A stretch of DNA of 64,000 bases, from positions 84,330 through 148,329 of the forward strand of contig NZ_BAACAP010000246.1 in assembly GCF_045865695.1 (NCBI RefSeq), in the 5' to 3' direction. Source of the stretch: Scytonema sp045865695 (GTDB lineage Bacteria; Cyanobacteriota; Cyanobacteriia; Cyanobacteriales; Nostocaceae). Every line of letters starts with the position of its first letter. The first letter of the stretch is position 1. The position numbers and the translations under genes were made by a program. Under the pieces are notes generated by a model that did no database searches, was not told the DNA's origin, and saw only the letters and a list, made by a program, of their open reading frames with translations. Below, in pieces: positions 54,445 to 63,870 of the stretch.

Positions 54445-55638
54445 ATGTCAAATATACGAGTACCAGTTGTAGATCCAGAAAAAAAATCATTAATGCCCAC
54501 AACTTGCTCTCGCGCCAGAAGGTGGATGGAGCAAGGTAAAGCAATACCAAAATGGTCTGACTTGGGCGTATTTTACGTTCAGTTAGTAAAACCTCCATCA
54601 AGTCATGAAACTCAACCGATTAATATTGGCATCGATCCAGGAAAGAGATACAGTGGAGTTGCAGTTCAATCAAAAAAGCACACACTCTTAATGCTACATC
54701 TTGTTCTCATGGGATTTATTCCCAAACAAGGAACAGCGATGGCTGGAGTTAACAGCAAAATGGATTATCGCAAATTATTAAGACGGGGACGCAGGGGAAG
54801 AAGAATTAATCGCAAGGTTTCTTTTAAGTTCCGCAATCACAGACAAAAACGATTCGATAACCGTCGTAAATCTAAACTGGCTCCCAGTATTCGTTCAAAT
54901 CGACAATTAGAACTGAGAGTCGTAGCTGAGTTATGCAAAGTATTTCCGATCTCAACTATTGTTTATGAACGAGTGAGGGCAGACGTAGATCTTACAAGTG
55001 GCAGAAAAGGTGCTAAATCAGGGAAAGGGTTTTCTGCGGTTATGGTTGGGCAAAGTTGGATGTTAGAACAACTTCAGCAATTTGCACCCACTATTACAAA
55101 AGAAGGATGGCAACAAGATGGCAATGGAACATCTCAAATCCGCCAATATCTAAAATTAGTGAAAGACAAGAAAAACAAGGAAGCACAATTACCCCAGACT
55201 CATGCTGTTGACGCAATTGCTTTAGCCTCAACAACCTTTGTGCAATACAAACCCTTTCATACCGCTAATAGTCATGGTCATCTTTGGTATGGCGAAGTGT
55301 CAATCACAAACGCAATATTCAAAGTTATTTCTCGACCAAGAATTACGCGAAGACGCTTGCATGATGCAGTTCCAGCAAAAGGTGGTGTTAGAGAGCGTTA
55401 TGGTGGTTCAACAACACCGTTCGGAATTCGTAAAGGAGATTTAGTTGCTTATGGACAGCAGTTAGGTTATTGCTCTGGGTACACAAATAACAAACTTTCT
55501 ATTTCGGATGCCAACTGGAAGCGGTTGGGTCAAAGAGCAATTAGCAAGTGTCGCTTAGTTGCTCGGTCAAAGGGGTTGGTGGTTTCGGGGACATCGAGTC
55601 CCACTCACCCACCCCTCCACAACCTCCCCGCCCTATAG
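54445..55638 (+). CDS. isrB: IsrB-like RNA-guided nickase (PLMP/RRXRR, bridge helix, RuvC; no HNH)
   Basis: The protein has 397 residues from ATG 54445 (TTG 54421 is also open). N-terminal PLMP motif KSLMPTTCSRARRWMEQGKA; RuvC-I INIGIDPGKRYSGVAV with Asp; an Arg-rich bridge helix (YRKLLRRGRRGRRINRKVSF); RuvC-II TIVYERVRADVD with Glu; RuvC-III THAVDAIALA with His-Asp. Only about 65 residues separate RuvC-II and -III, with no Cys/His HNH motif, so it is IsrB rather than IscB. All RuvC catalytic residues are present. The C-terminal part (about 270-390) would recognise the target-adjacent motif. The stop lies in the right-end hairpin. Confidence 0.85.
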   Translation: MSNIRVPVVDPEKKSLMPTTCSRARRWMEQGKAIPKWSDLGVFYVQLVKPPSSHETQPINIGIDPGKRYSGVAVQSKKHTLLMLHLVLMGFIPKQGTAMAGVNSKMDYRKLLRRGRRGRRINRKVSFKFRNHRQKRFDNRRKSKLAPSIRSNRQLELRVVAELCKVFPISTIVYERVRADVDLTSGRKGAKSGKGFSAVMVGQSWMLEQLQQFAPTITKEGWQQDGNGTSQIRQYLKLVKDKKNKEAQLPQTHAVDAIALASTTFVQYKPFHTANSHGHLWYGEVSITNAIFKVISRPRITRRRLHDAVPAKGGVRERYGGSTTPFGIRKGDLVAYGQQLGYCSGYTNNKLSISDANWKRLGQRAISKCRLVARSKGLVVSGTSSPTHPPLHNLPAL

Positions 55639-55648
55639 AGGGACGGGG
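55626..55648 (+). repeat. Right-end hairpin of the IsrB element
   Basis: A nine-base stem CCCCGCCCT / AGGG-CGGGG with a single bulged A and loop ATAG. It includes the isrB stop. IS200/IS605 transposases recognise such bulged hairpins. The ribosome site of the next gene (GGGAGG, 55655-55660) follows directly. Confidence 0.6.
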
Positions 55649-55665
55649 TATCAAGGGAGGTTTTG

Positions 55666-56655
55666 ATGAAGCCATTTGCTTATGTACGTTCTACCGATCG
55701 CGACACAGCGATTCAAACAGCCGCAAGCGATCGAAGAGCAATGTTTATTGCGGGTGGGACTAATCTTATCGACTTGATGAAAGAAGGGGTCGCACTTCCC
55801 GATCGCCTTGTAGATATTACACAACTTGATTTAATAAAGATTGAAGCTATACCCAATGGTTTACGCATTGGTGCATTAGCACGTAATAGCGATACAGCAA
55901 ATCATCCACTGGTTCGGGAACGCTATCCCCTTTTGTCACAAGCCCTACTTGCTGGTGCATCACCGCAACTGCGAAACATGGCAACAACTGGCGGTAACTT
56001 GATGCAAAGAACCCGCTGCTATTACTTTTATGATACAGCAATGCCCTGCAACAAACGCCAACCAGGGTCTGGCTGTGCTGCTATTGAAGGATATAACCGC
56101 ATCCACGCCATTTTGGGTGCAAGCGATCGATGTATCGCCACCCATCCTTCTGATATGTGTGTGGCACTAGTTGCTCTTGATGCTGTCATACAAGTTGAGG
56201 GACCAAAAGGTAAGCGGGCTATTCCAATAACGGAGTTTCATCGTTTACCAGAAGATACACCTGAAATTGACACAGTATTGCAACAAGGTGAATTGATTGT
56301 GGCAGTTGACTTACCTTCTTCACCGTTTGCTTCGCTTTCGCATTACCTAAAAGTCAGAGATAGAGCATCCTATGCCTTTGCCTTAGTTTCTGTTGCCGCT
56401 GCATTGGATATAAACAACAATACCATCAGGGCAGCGCGAATAGCGTTGGGTGGTGTGGCACACAAGCCGTGGCGGGCGGAGGAAGCAGAGAAGATTCTCG
56501 TTGGTGCAAAAGTTAATGAGCAGACTTTTATGGCGGCAGCAGACGCGGCGGTGCGGGGAGCTAAGCCTTATAAGTACAACGCCTTCAAAGTGGAAATGGC
56601 AAAACGGGCGGTAGTTAGGGCGCTGACCACCGCAGCACAAGGAACGTCCGTATAA
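55666..56655 (+). CDS. paoB: Aldehyde oxidoreductase FAD subunit (PaoB type)
   Basis: The protein has 329 residues from ATG 55666, with GGGAGG five bases upstream. FAD-binding PCMH domain: AMFIAGGTNLIDLMKEGVAL and ATTGGNLMQRTRCYYFYDTA; the Cys-containing RTRCYYFYDT..CNKRQPGSGC segment could bind the extra 4Fe-4S cluster reported in PaoB. The C-terminal CO-dehydrogenase flavoprotein domain follows (IRAARIALGGVAHKPWRAEE). It transfers electrons between subunits. Confidence 0.9.
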   Translation: MKPFAYVRSTDRDTAIQTAASDRRAMFIAGGTNLIDLMKEGVALPDRLVDITQLDLIKIEAIPNGLRIGALARNSDTANHPLVRERYPLLSQALLAGASPQLRNMATTGGNLMQRTRCYYFYDTAMPCNKRQPGSGCAAIEGYNRIHAILGASDRCIATHPSDMCVALVALDAVIQVEGPKGKRAIPITEFHRLPEDTPEIDTVLQQGELIVAVDLPSSPFASLSHYLKVRDRASYAFALVSVAAALDINNNTIRAARIALGGVAHKPWRAEEAEKILVGAKVNEQTFMAAADAAVRGAKPYKYNAFKVEMAKRAVVRALTTAAQGTSV

Positions 56656-56666
56656 GGAGATTGAGA

Positions 56667-57065
56667 ATGTCCGCGTCTAATAAATTACCTGCTGACCTTG
56701 CCGCCTTCCAGAACAGCTATGCTGAGTTATTCGGCTCTGTTCCACCGCTTCCTGCAGCCAAGTTTGAATTTATTGGTGATATCGATCCAGAAGCTCTACG
56801 CCTTGCCGAACAACTCCGCGCTCATGCCTTTTACTCTGATATCTTTGATACCAAGACGACGCAACTGATGCTCTTCGGTATGCTCTTGGTTCTAGGAGCA
56901 GGTGCTGCCCGATTCCACGCTATTGCCGCTCGTCGTACAGGTGCAACTTGGGAAGAGCTGCACAAGGTAGCAGAGTTGGCATCTGCTGTTGTCGCATTGG
57001 GTCCGTTAAACAATGGTAGCGCCATATTGAACGAGTTACGAACTGACGAAGCGAAAGGGAAATAG
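56667..57065 (+). CDS. Carboxymuconolactone decarboxylase-like protein
   Basis: The protein has 132 residues from ATG 56667, with AAGGAG seven bases upstream. TKTTQLMLFGMLLVLGAGAA, RFHAIAARRTGATWEELHKV and AELASAVVALGPLNN form the helical core of the CMD/AhpD family. The Cys pair of AhpD is absent, so it is not a thiol peroxidase. It sits between paoB and paoC with tight spacing (1 nt before paoC), so it is probably co-translated with the oxidoreductase. Confidence 0.82.
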   Translation: MSASNKLPADLAAFQNSYAELFGSVPPLPAAKFEFIGDIDPEALRLAEQLRAHAFYSDIFDTKTTQLMLFGMLLVLGAGAARFHAIAARRTGATWEELHKVAELASAVVALGPLNNGSAILNELRTDEAKGK

Positions 57066-57066
57066 G

Positions 57067-59307
57067 ATGAATAATTCAACTGGCAAACCAATGAATCGAG
57101 TTGACGGACGCCTCAAGGTGACTGGAGGCGCACTTTACGCCGCTGAGTTTCCCTTGGAAAACATGGCTCATGCTGTTATATTAAAAAGTACTATCGCTCG
57201 CGGACGCATTACGAATATTGATACAAGTGCAGCAGCGAAATCTCCTGGAGTGCTGGCAATTATTACCCATCTCAACGCCCCAAAAATCGATGGATATACT
57301 AATAGCAATACGAGTGGAGAGCAAGCAGTAGAAGCTGGTGGAAACCCGTTTACTAAACCGATTCCGGTATTGCAAGATGCTAAGGTAGATTTTTACGGAC
57401 AGCACATTGGTGTGGTGGTTGCAGAAACTTTAGAGCAAGCAAGATACGCTTCTGAGCTAGTAAAAGTAACCTATGCTCAAGATTCTCCATCTCTCATTTT
57501 AGAGAAACATCTTGACCGTGCATATAAACCAGAAAAGTTATTAATACCCTTAGAACCTGATTCTGGTCGTGGCGATGTCGATCGGGGAATGAAGGACGCA
57601 GAGGTAAAAATTGATGTTACTTACTCAACTCCTGTGGAACATCATAACCCAATGGAACCTTCAGCAACGATTGCCATTTGGCAAGGCGATCGCCTCACAC
57701 TCTACGACGCATCACAAAATGTCAACGGTGTCCAAACAACAGTAGCAAATACACTCCGTATTCCCCCTGAAAATATCCAAGTTATCTCGCGTTTTATTGG
57801 TGGTGGGTTCGGTTGCAAGTTTCCTGCAAAAGCACACAATATTTTGGCAGCCATAGCCGCGCAACAAGTTAAGCGCCCTGTCAAACTTGTTCTAACTCGC
57901 CAGCAAATGTTTGATTCTGTTGGTTGTCGTCCCCATTCATTACAACGTATTCGCCTCGGTGCGAAACGAGATGGCAAACTAACCACTGTTGCTCAAGAAA
58001 TTACAATGCAAACAGATATTTCTAAGGAGTTTGTAGAACACATTGGAGCTGCAACTAACATGATGTACAACGCTCCCAACACTCTAGTTACCCACCGTGC
58101 CGTACCTTTAAATATAATAACGCCAACAATTATGCGTGCGCCCGGTGAAACACCAGGGATGTACGCTTTAGAATCTGCCATGGATGAATTGGCTTATCAA
58201 CTCGGCATTGACCCAATTGAGTTACGTATAATTAACGACCCACCACAAGACCCAGAGAAGAACTTACCTTGGTCAAGTCGCTCGCTCGTTCAGTGTTTGC
58301 GCGAGGGAGCAAAGCGCTTTGGTTGGGAAAAACGCAATCCCAAACCTCGTTCCATGAAAGATGGTCGTTATCTTATCGGTTATGGTGTCGCCAGTGCTAC
58401 CTATCCTGCCAATCGACAACCAGCCTCAGCTCGTACCCGGATTTTGCAAAATGGTAGTGTACTCGTACAAATTGCTGCTACGGATATCGGTACTGGTACT
58501 TACACTATATTGACACAAACGGTAGCCGAGGCGCTTGGTGTTTCACCTGACAAGGTGCAAGTGGAAATTGGAGATACGCAACTCCCACCTTCACCTGGTT
58601 CTGGTGGTTCTTGGGGGGCGGCTAGCTATGGTTCAGCAGTCCATGAATGCTGTTTAGCGGCACGCGATAAAGTGGTAGCACTGGTAAGAGAGGACACACG
58701 TTCTGCTCTCAAAGGTTTGAGTAGCAGCGATCTTGAAGCGCGTGCAGGAGGAATCTTTTCTAAGGGAGACTCATCTGAGGGAGAAACGTATCAAGAAATT
58801 CTGACACGAAATAATCTTAAAGAAGTTGTGGCAGAAGTTGAATCCAAACCTGATGGAGCAATGAACAAATATTCTATGCACTCCTTTGGAGCACAGTTTG
58901 CCCAAGTGCGCGTCGATCCAGATTTGGGAGAAGTCAGAGTATCTCACTTCCTTGGGGTATTTGGTGCAGGGCGCATTCTCAATCCTAAAACAGCAAGCTC
59001 CCAAATGATTGGTGGTATTGTTTGGGGAATCGGTCAAGCGCTGCATGAAGAAACACATATAGACGATCGCTACGGACATTTTGTCAATCACAACCTTGCA
59101 GATTATCACGTACCCGTTAATGCGGATATTCCCAATATTGAAGTAGTCTTTGTCGAGGAGAAAGACCCCTATGTTAACCCACTTGGAGTGAAGGGAGTGG
59201 GTGAGATCGGTATTGTGGGAGCAGGTGCCGCAGTAGCAAATGCTATTTATCATGCCACAGGTAAGCGTATCCGCGATTTACCAATTACGCCAGACAAGTT
59301 GTTTTGA
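57067..59307 (+). CDS. paoC: Aldehyde oxidoreductase molybdopterin subunit (PaoC type)
   Basis: The protein has 746 residues. Molybdenum-cofactor-binding features: RFIGGGFGCKFPAKAHNILA, IMRAPGETPGMYALESAMDE, the SPGSGGSWGAASYGSAV loop and, near the C-terminus, GVKGVGEIGIVGAGAAVANA with the catalytic Glu. It would bind a MCD-type cofactor and oxidise aldehydes. No PaoD-like chaperone follows; the next gene is a response-regulator remnant. Confidence 0.92.
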   Translation: MNNSTGKPMNRVDGRLKVTGGALYAAEFPLENMAHAVILKSTIARGRITNIDTSAAAKSPGVLAIITHLNAPKIDGYTNSNTSGEQAVEAGGNPFTKPIPVLQDAKVDFYGQHIGVVVAETLEQARYASELVKVTYAQDSPSLILEKHLDRAYKPEKLLIPLEPDSGRGDVDRGMKDAEVKIDVTYSTPVEHHNPMEPSATIAIWQGDRLTLYDASQNVNGVQTTVANTLRIPPENIQVISRFIGGGFGCKFPAKAHNILAAIAAQQVKRPVKLVLTRQQMFDSVGCRPHSLQRIRLGAKRDGKLTTVAQEITMQTDISKEFVEHIGAATNMMYNAPNTLVTHRAVPLNIITPTIMRAPGETPGMYALESAMDELAYQLGIDPIELRIINDPPQDPEKNLPWSSRSLVQCLREGAKRFGWEKRNPKPRSMKDGRYLIGYGVASATYPANRQPASARTRILQNGSVLVQIAATDIGTGTYTILTQTVAEALGVSPDKVQVEIGDTQLPPSPGSGGSWGAASYGSAVHECCLAARDKVVALVREDTRSALKGLSSSDLEARAGGIFSKGDSSEGETYQEILTRNNLKEVVAEVESKPDGAMNKYSMHSFGAQFAQVRVDPDLGEVRVSHFLGVFGAGRILNPKTASSQMIGGIVWGIGQALHEETHIDDRYGHFVNHNLADYHVPVNADIPNIEVVFVEEKDPYVNPLGVKGVGEIGIVGAGAAVANAIYHATGKRIRDLPITPDKLF

Positions 59308-59312
59308 CAGTT

Positions 59313-59850
59313 GTGAGCGAAGAAGAATTTACTCGGTATATCTTTGTTATCCGTCAGCAGATAGAGGCGCTGCACGGACAGATTGTGTTATTGCCAACAC
59401 AGCAACAGCAACTCTTATCAGCACCTCTTCAGTTGCTATCAGAAGCAGCATCTGTCTTGCTCAAGCGTTCGCTGGATGGGTTGCTCTTACTCTTCGTTGA
59501 TGATGAAGCCGATCCCCGCGAGTATATTACCGTAGTGTTGGAGCAATAAGGGATATCTGTGACAGCAGTTGCCTCAGTGGGTGAGGCGCTCGAAGTGATG
59601 GAGCGATCGCGCCCCGATGTGATACTCAGTGACATCAGGATACCAGATGAAGATGGCTATGCTTTGATTTTTGAAAGTACGGACACTCGAAGCTCATTCG
59701 GGATGGCAGATTCCAGCCGGTGCTATAACAGCTTATCTTACAGAAGACCGAGCCAAGGCACTAAAAGCAGGTTTTCAGTCGCACTTGTACAAATTGGCTG
59801 AGCCAACGGAGTTAATTGCAATGGTTGCACAGCTTGCTGGGCGAGGCTAA
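59313..59850 (+). pseudogene. Response-regulator gene with a nonsense codon and a frameshift
   Basis: The N-terminal part (EEEFTRYIFVIRQQIEALHG) looks like the linker of a PAS-type hybrid kinase. A receiver domain begins LLLFVDDEADPREYITVVLE, is interrupted by TAA (59547-59549), continues ALEVMERSRPDVILSDIRIP with the phosphoacceptor Asp, and then shifts frame near 59679 before KVRTLEAHSGWQIPAGAITA and ending HLYKLAEPTELIAMV. The second KP of receivers reads KL. TTG 59304 overlapping the paoC stop could be an alternative start. Not functional as written. Confidence 0.8.
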
Positions 59851-59902
59851 AATTTACTAAGCTGAAGAATTGAGCACCTTAGCAGATTTTTCCAAAGGAA
59901 AC

Positions 59903-61207
59903 ATGGACCCCTTTACCAAAAGCAAGAAAGCCGCTCTCACAATGGAAGTGTTTGCAGGAGGTGGCGAGATGGGTGCATCAATGCGATCTCACCATTGGTC
60001 GCAAACTTCACTGGGTTCTGTTGAGAACTGGGGACAGAGCCTTCGTACCTCCATCAGTATTTTGCTTGCCTCTCGCTTTCCAATGTGTCTGTTCTGGGGG
60101 CGTGACTATATCCAGTTTTACAACGATGACTTTGTTCCCATTCTCGGTACGGCAAAGCACTACCTGACGCGAATACTGAGCGAACACGTTCAAGTCCAAG
60201 CAGTTGCAGATGGAGCAGCGGCGCTGGCTAGGGCAACTGAGCAAGTGCCCGATTTGGTACTTTCTGATGTGATGATGCCACAAGAGGACGGCTTTGAGTT
60301 GCTCAAAGTGTTGCGGGCTGACGTGCGTACAAGAGAAGTTCCCATCATCCTGCTGTCTGCCCGTGCTGGAGTTGAGTCGGTGGTCGAAGGACTTGAGGCG
60401 GGGGCGGATGACTACCTAATCAAACCCTTCTCTGCCACCGAACTTGTCACCCGTGTTTTAGCCCATCTCCAAATGGCACAGTTACGATCTCTTGCACTCC
60501 GCCAGGAAAAAACAATTAGCCGCTCTAAGGATAAGTTCTTAGCAGAAGTTTCTCACGAACTGAATACCCCCCTGGTCGCCATTCTCGGTTGGACGCGGTT
60601 ACTCCGTGCCAAGGAGCCCAGTCAATCCATGCTCTGGAAATCCCTGGAGACGATTGAGCGCAATGCCACTCTGCAAGCCAAACTCATCTCAGACTTGCTG
60701 GATATTTCACGGATTACCACAGGCAAACTGCATCTCAATCTCCAGCCCGTTGAACTGCAATCAGCGATCGAAACGGCGATCGCCACAGTCATTCAAACTG
60801 CTCAAACCAAAGATATTGAGCTAAGTAGTCTGCTTGAGCATAGACCGATCGTAATTCAAGGCGATCCCGAGCGTTTGCAACAAATTGTCTTAAATCTACT
60901 GAACAACGCCATCAAATTTACGCCAATTGGAGGAAGAATTGTAGTTCGTCTTGATGTAATTGAAACACAGGCTCAACTCGTGGTGAGTGATACTGGCTGC
61001 GGAATAGATGCCGAGTTTCTGCCCTATGTCTTTGACAGTTTCCGTCAAGCACAAAGTTCAAACTCTACTAAAGGATTAGGGCTCGGAGGAGCGATCGCAC
61101 GTCACCTAGTAGAACTCCACGGTGGCACCATCTCTGCCGAAAGTCCTGGAGTTGGGCAGGGCGCAACTTTTACCGTCAAGCTGCCACTGATTAGTGTATG
61201 TCTTTAA
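59903..61207 (+). CDS. Hybrid PAS-receiver-histidine kinase, internally deleted
   Basis: The protein has 434 residues from ATG 59903 with AGGA upstream. A PAS-like start (WSQTSLGSVENWGQSLRTSI, FPMCLFWGRDYIQFYNDDF) is joined in frame at ILGTAKH to a receiver that starts mid-domain (LTRILSEHVQVQAVADGAAA). The receiver keeps its phosphoacceptor LVLSDVMMP and the KP motif but lacks the acidic DD pocket. HisKA FLAEVSHELNTPLVAILGWT and HATPase (NLLNNAIKFTPIGG, VSDTGCGI, GLGLGGAIARHLVELHGG) are complete. The deletion probably disables receiver phosphorylation while leaving kinase activity possible. Confidence 0.85.
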   Translation: MDPFTKSKKAALTMEVFAGGGEMGASMRSHHWSQTSLGSVENWGQSLRTSISILLASRFPMCLFWGRDYIQFYNDDFVPILGTAKHYLTRILSEHVQVQAVADGAAALARATEQVPDLVLSDVMMPQEDGFELLKVLRADVRTREVPIILLSARAGVESVVEGLEAGADDYLIKPFSATELVTRVLAHLQMAQLRSLALRQEKTISRSKDKFLAEVSHELNTPLVAILGWTRLLRAKEPSQSMLWKSLETIERNATLQAKLISDLLDISRITTGKLHLNLQPVELQSAIETAIATVIQTAQTKDIELSSLLEHRPIVIQGDPERLQQIVLNLLNNAIKFTPIGGRIVVRLDVIETQAQLVVSDTGCGIDAEFLPYVFDSFRQAQSSNSTKGLGLGGAIARHLVELHGGTISAESPGVGQGATFTVKLPLISVCL

Positions 61208-61493
61208 GAAGGATTTAATTAGAATAAGTAAGTAGGTGGGCGCTAAAAAACACAACTATATTAAGAAATGTAAATTGCCTAAAAGCTTTATCTTTAAAGC
61301 ATTTGTGGCACTTTACAGAAGTTTACATAGTTCGGTTTAATTGTACCTACTTACTTAGGTCGGTGCAATTAAAGACAACTAGTGAAGGCTGTCAAAAGTC
61401 CTTTGTCATTGGTAAGTTACGTAGGTTGGGTTTCGTTCCTCAACCCAACCGAAGATATCTTAATGTTGACTTTATACAGCATTTTCGAGGTAA
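61208..61493. other. Intergenic with GGTTGGGTT hairpin
   Basis: At about 61421-61450 TAGGTTGGGTTTCGTTCCTC continues AACCCAACC, an inverted repeat common in cyanobacterial intergenic regions. A frame of 64 codons here has no protein-like features. Confidence 0.45.
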
Positions 61494-62476
61494 ATGAGGT
61501 ACACTAAGTATTAGTGCATCGAAAACTACAATGAAACCATACTCAATCGATTTGCGAGAAAAAATAGTAAATGCTTACTGTAGAGGGAACACGTCAATCC
61601 GAAAAATAGCTGTTCAATTTGGTGTAGCGAAAAGCTATGTACAAAAGCTCCTCCAACAATCATAGAACACTCGGTCATCTAGAACCTAAAAAGCAAGGTG
61701 GAGCAATGAAGGGTAAATTGGATGACTACTGTAGCGAATTAGCTGAAATGGTTAAAAGCTATCCAGATACAACGTTATCTGAATATTGTGAGTATTTTGG
61801 AGAAAAATATAATATTTGGGTAAGTGTAAGTGTCATATGCAATGCATTACAAAAACAAAAACTAACACGAAAAAAAAACTTTACGTAGTAGTCAAGCAAA
61901 AACGGAAAGAGTCCAAAAACTGAGAATTGAGTATTGGGAGAAAGTAAAACAAGTAGACCCAGAAAACCTTGTTTTCATTGATGAAATGGGCGTTCTACTA
62001 GGTTTGACTCGAACTCATGCACGAAGCGATCGCGGCAGTAGGGTGTATGATTTTAAGCCATATTACAGAGGGGCAAAAGTAAGTGTAATTGGGGGAATCA
62101 GTTTAAAGAAGGTTTTAGCTGTCATGACTTTAAATGGCTCAATGGATGGGAATGCATATAAGGTCTTTATTGAACATTTTTTGCTTCCACAATTATGGCC
62201 TGGGGCAGTAGTGATAATGGATAATCTTCCTGCACATCAAGTCGAAGAAATTAAACCCTTAATTGAATCAGAGGAGTGCAAGTGTTCTGTACCTATCTCC
62301 TTATTCTCCTGAATTTAACCCCATTGAACATTGTTGGTCACAATTAAAAGCATTCTTGAAACAATTTTCTCCAAAAAATGCATCTGGAGTTGATGTTTTA
62401 ATAAAAATAGCACTTGGATTAATTAATCCTGAACATCTCAAAAATTGGTTTGTAAATTGCTGCTACTGTACCTCAT
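61494..62476 (+). mobile_element. IS630-family insertion sequence, decayed
   Basis: Inverted ends ATGAGGTACACTA (61494-61506) and its near mirror TACTGTACCTCAT (62464-62476) bound about 983 bp containing an IS630 transposase relic. The size matches the family. Target duplication (TA expected) could not be confirmed. Confidence 0.75.
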
Positions 62477-62478
62477 AA
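61531..62478 (+). pseudogene. IS630 transposase, three frameshifts
   Basis: Four pieces in order: helix-turn-helix start (KPYSIDLREKIVNAYCRGNT, SIRKIAVQFGVAKSYVQ), then a frameshift near 61655; LDDYCSELAEMVKSYPDTTL until a shift in a poly-A run near 61878; the DDE core VDPENLVFIDEMGVLLGLTR and VVIMDNLPAHQ; a shift near 62275; and YLSPYSPEFNPIEHCWSQLK with the last acidic residue. Not translatable as one protein. Confidence 0.85.
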
Positions 62479-62507
62479 ACTCCGAATCTGCTGTAAATCA
62501 TCTCTAA

Positions 62508-63870
62508 TGGGACTTAAACAAAAAAGTCAAGAAAAATAGGGTATAATGCTTGACAAGCATAAGTTTCACGTCAAAAGAAAATTCCATGAAAGAGACAACC
62601 CCTGCAGCCATGCCACCGTGTTTTGAAAAATGGTGTCAACGGTTTGATGAAGCTTTTAGTCATAAAGCCCAAAAAAAAGGGTTTAGAGATTATTTAGGGG
62701 GATTATTAGGGGAAAGTGAAAGAAAAAACCTGTCTGGTGATGGCTGATAACGCTATAGGGGTCGAATACCATTAATTACACCACTTTTTAACGGAAGCAC
62801 CATGGTCTGATGTCAAGGTAAATGATCTGAGATTAGAAACGATGAACAAGTGTAGTCAAACGAAAATTAGTAGAGGATAAGACGTGATAATTGATGATTC
62901 AGGTCATAGAAAAAGTGGGAATTTTACGGATGGAGTGGGAAGGCAGTACATTGGAGAAATTGGGAAAACAGATAACGGGATAGTAGTGGTAACAACGCAT
63001 TTATACGATGGACGAAAAAGCTTACCATTAGATATAGAGTTATACCAGCACGCCGATTCTTTACCCTCAGGCAAACAAGACCCAGAATTTGAGAAAAAAA
63101 CCGAACTAGCAATTAAGTTAATAGACAAAACATTGGCCCGAAAATATCAACCGGGAATTGTACTGATAGATGCTGGATATGGCAATAATACAACCTTCTT
63201 ATTAGAGTTAGAAAAAAGAGAACTAAAGTATGTGGGAGGATTAGCCAAAAATCGAAAAATAACTCTTGATATATCAGACAATGTTCAACAAACAATGAGG
63301 TTAGATGAATTAGCACAAAACTTGTCTAAAGAGGATTTCACAAAAGTTCAACTAAACTTAGATAAATCAAAAACAGTATGGGTAGTAACTAGAGAAGTAG
63401 AGATATCACAACTGAAAGGAAAGCGAAATATTGCTATCGTCATGAATGCTGAGACTTTCTCTGAGGCGACTGATATTGACTACTTTATCACTAATGTTTC
63501 TACATCAATTGTTTCACCTGAGTGGATAGTTAATACCTATTCTCAAAGAAATTGGGTAGAAGTTTTTTATAGGGAAGCAAAGGGTTGGCTAGGGCTAAAA
63601 GAATATCAAGTTCGAGATAAAATAAGTCTACTTCGACATTTCCAGCGTGGTTTTTTGTGCATACACTTTTATTCTTTGGCATCAGATGACTGGGGGTTTG
63701 AGACGAAGGTGGGCAAACAAACCTTTGAATACCTTTCCTGAAGCTTTATCAGCGTTTAGAACAGCTATGTCTTATCGTTTCTTTGAGTAGTTGAATCATA
63801 ATCGTGACGTATTTGCCGCTTACAAAGTTAGTTTAGGCTACATTTGGGCTTAATTTTTGTTTAAGTCCCA
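62508..63870 (+). mobile_element. IS701-family insertion sequence with CTAA target duplication
   Basis: The ends TGGGACTTAAACAAAAA (62508-62524) and TTTTTGTTTAAGTCCCA (63854-63870) are a perfect 17-bp inverted repeat. CTAA flanks both sides (62504-62507 and 63871-63874), fitting the YTAR target of IS701. The 1363-bp length is normal. It lies 31 bp from the IS630 copy. Confidence 0.88.
62586..63853 (+). pseudogene. IS701 transposase with multiple stops and frameshifts
   Basis: The start is ATG 62586 (PPCFEKWCQRFDEAFSHKAQ). A frameshift near 62742 leads to MADNAIGVEYH, a stop, LHHFLTEAPWSDVK, another stop near 62878, then the open DDE body DDSGHRKSGNFTDGVGRQYI to 63735, a frameshift, AFRTAMSYRFFE, a stop where Trp is expected, and GYIWA with TAA at 63851-63853. 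The ends of the IS are intact, so it could still be moved in trans. Confidence 0.88.

Larger units (their letters stand above)
54194..55654 (+). mobile_element. IS200/IS605-type element carrying isrB (no tnpA)
   Basis: The left end is marked by the CCCCATCGC hairpin with a bulged A and the right end by the CCCCGCCCT-ATAG-AGGG-A-CGGGG hairpin (55626-55648), also with a bulged A, followed by TATCAA. No inverted repeats or target duplication exist, as expected for single-strand transposition. No TnpA gene is present, so movement would need one in trans. Boundaries are inferred. It lies between two genes of one operon, in their orientation. Confidence 0.6.

Noticed and set aside
54445..55638. TnpB or IscB
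   Set aside because: The PLMP motif and bridge helix exclude TnpB, and the absence of HNH between RuvC-II and RuvC-III excludes IscB.
61303..61497. 64-codon frame before the IS630 copy
   Set aside because: It spans an intergenic inverted repeat and has no protein character.
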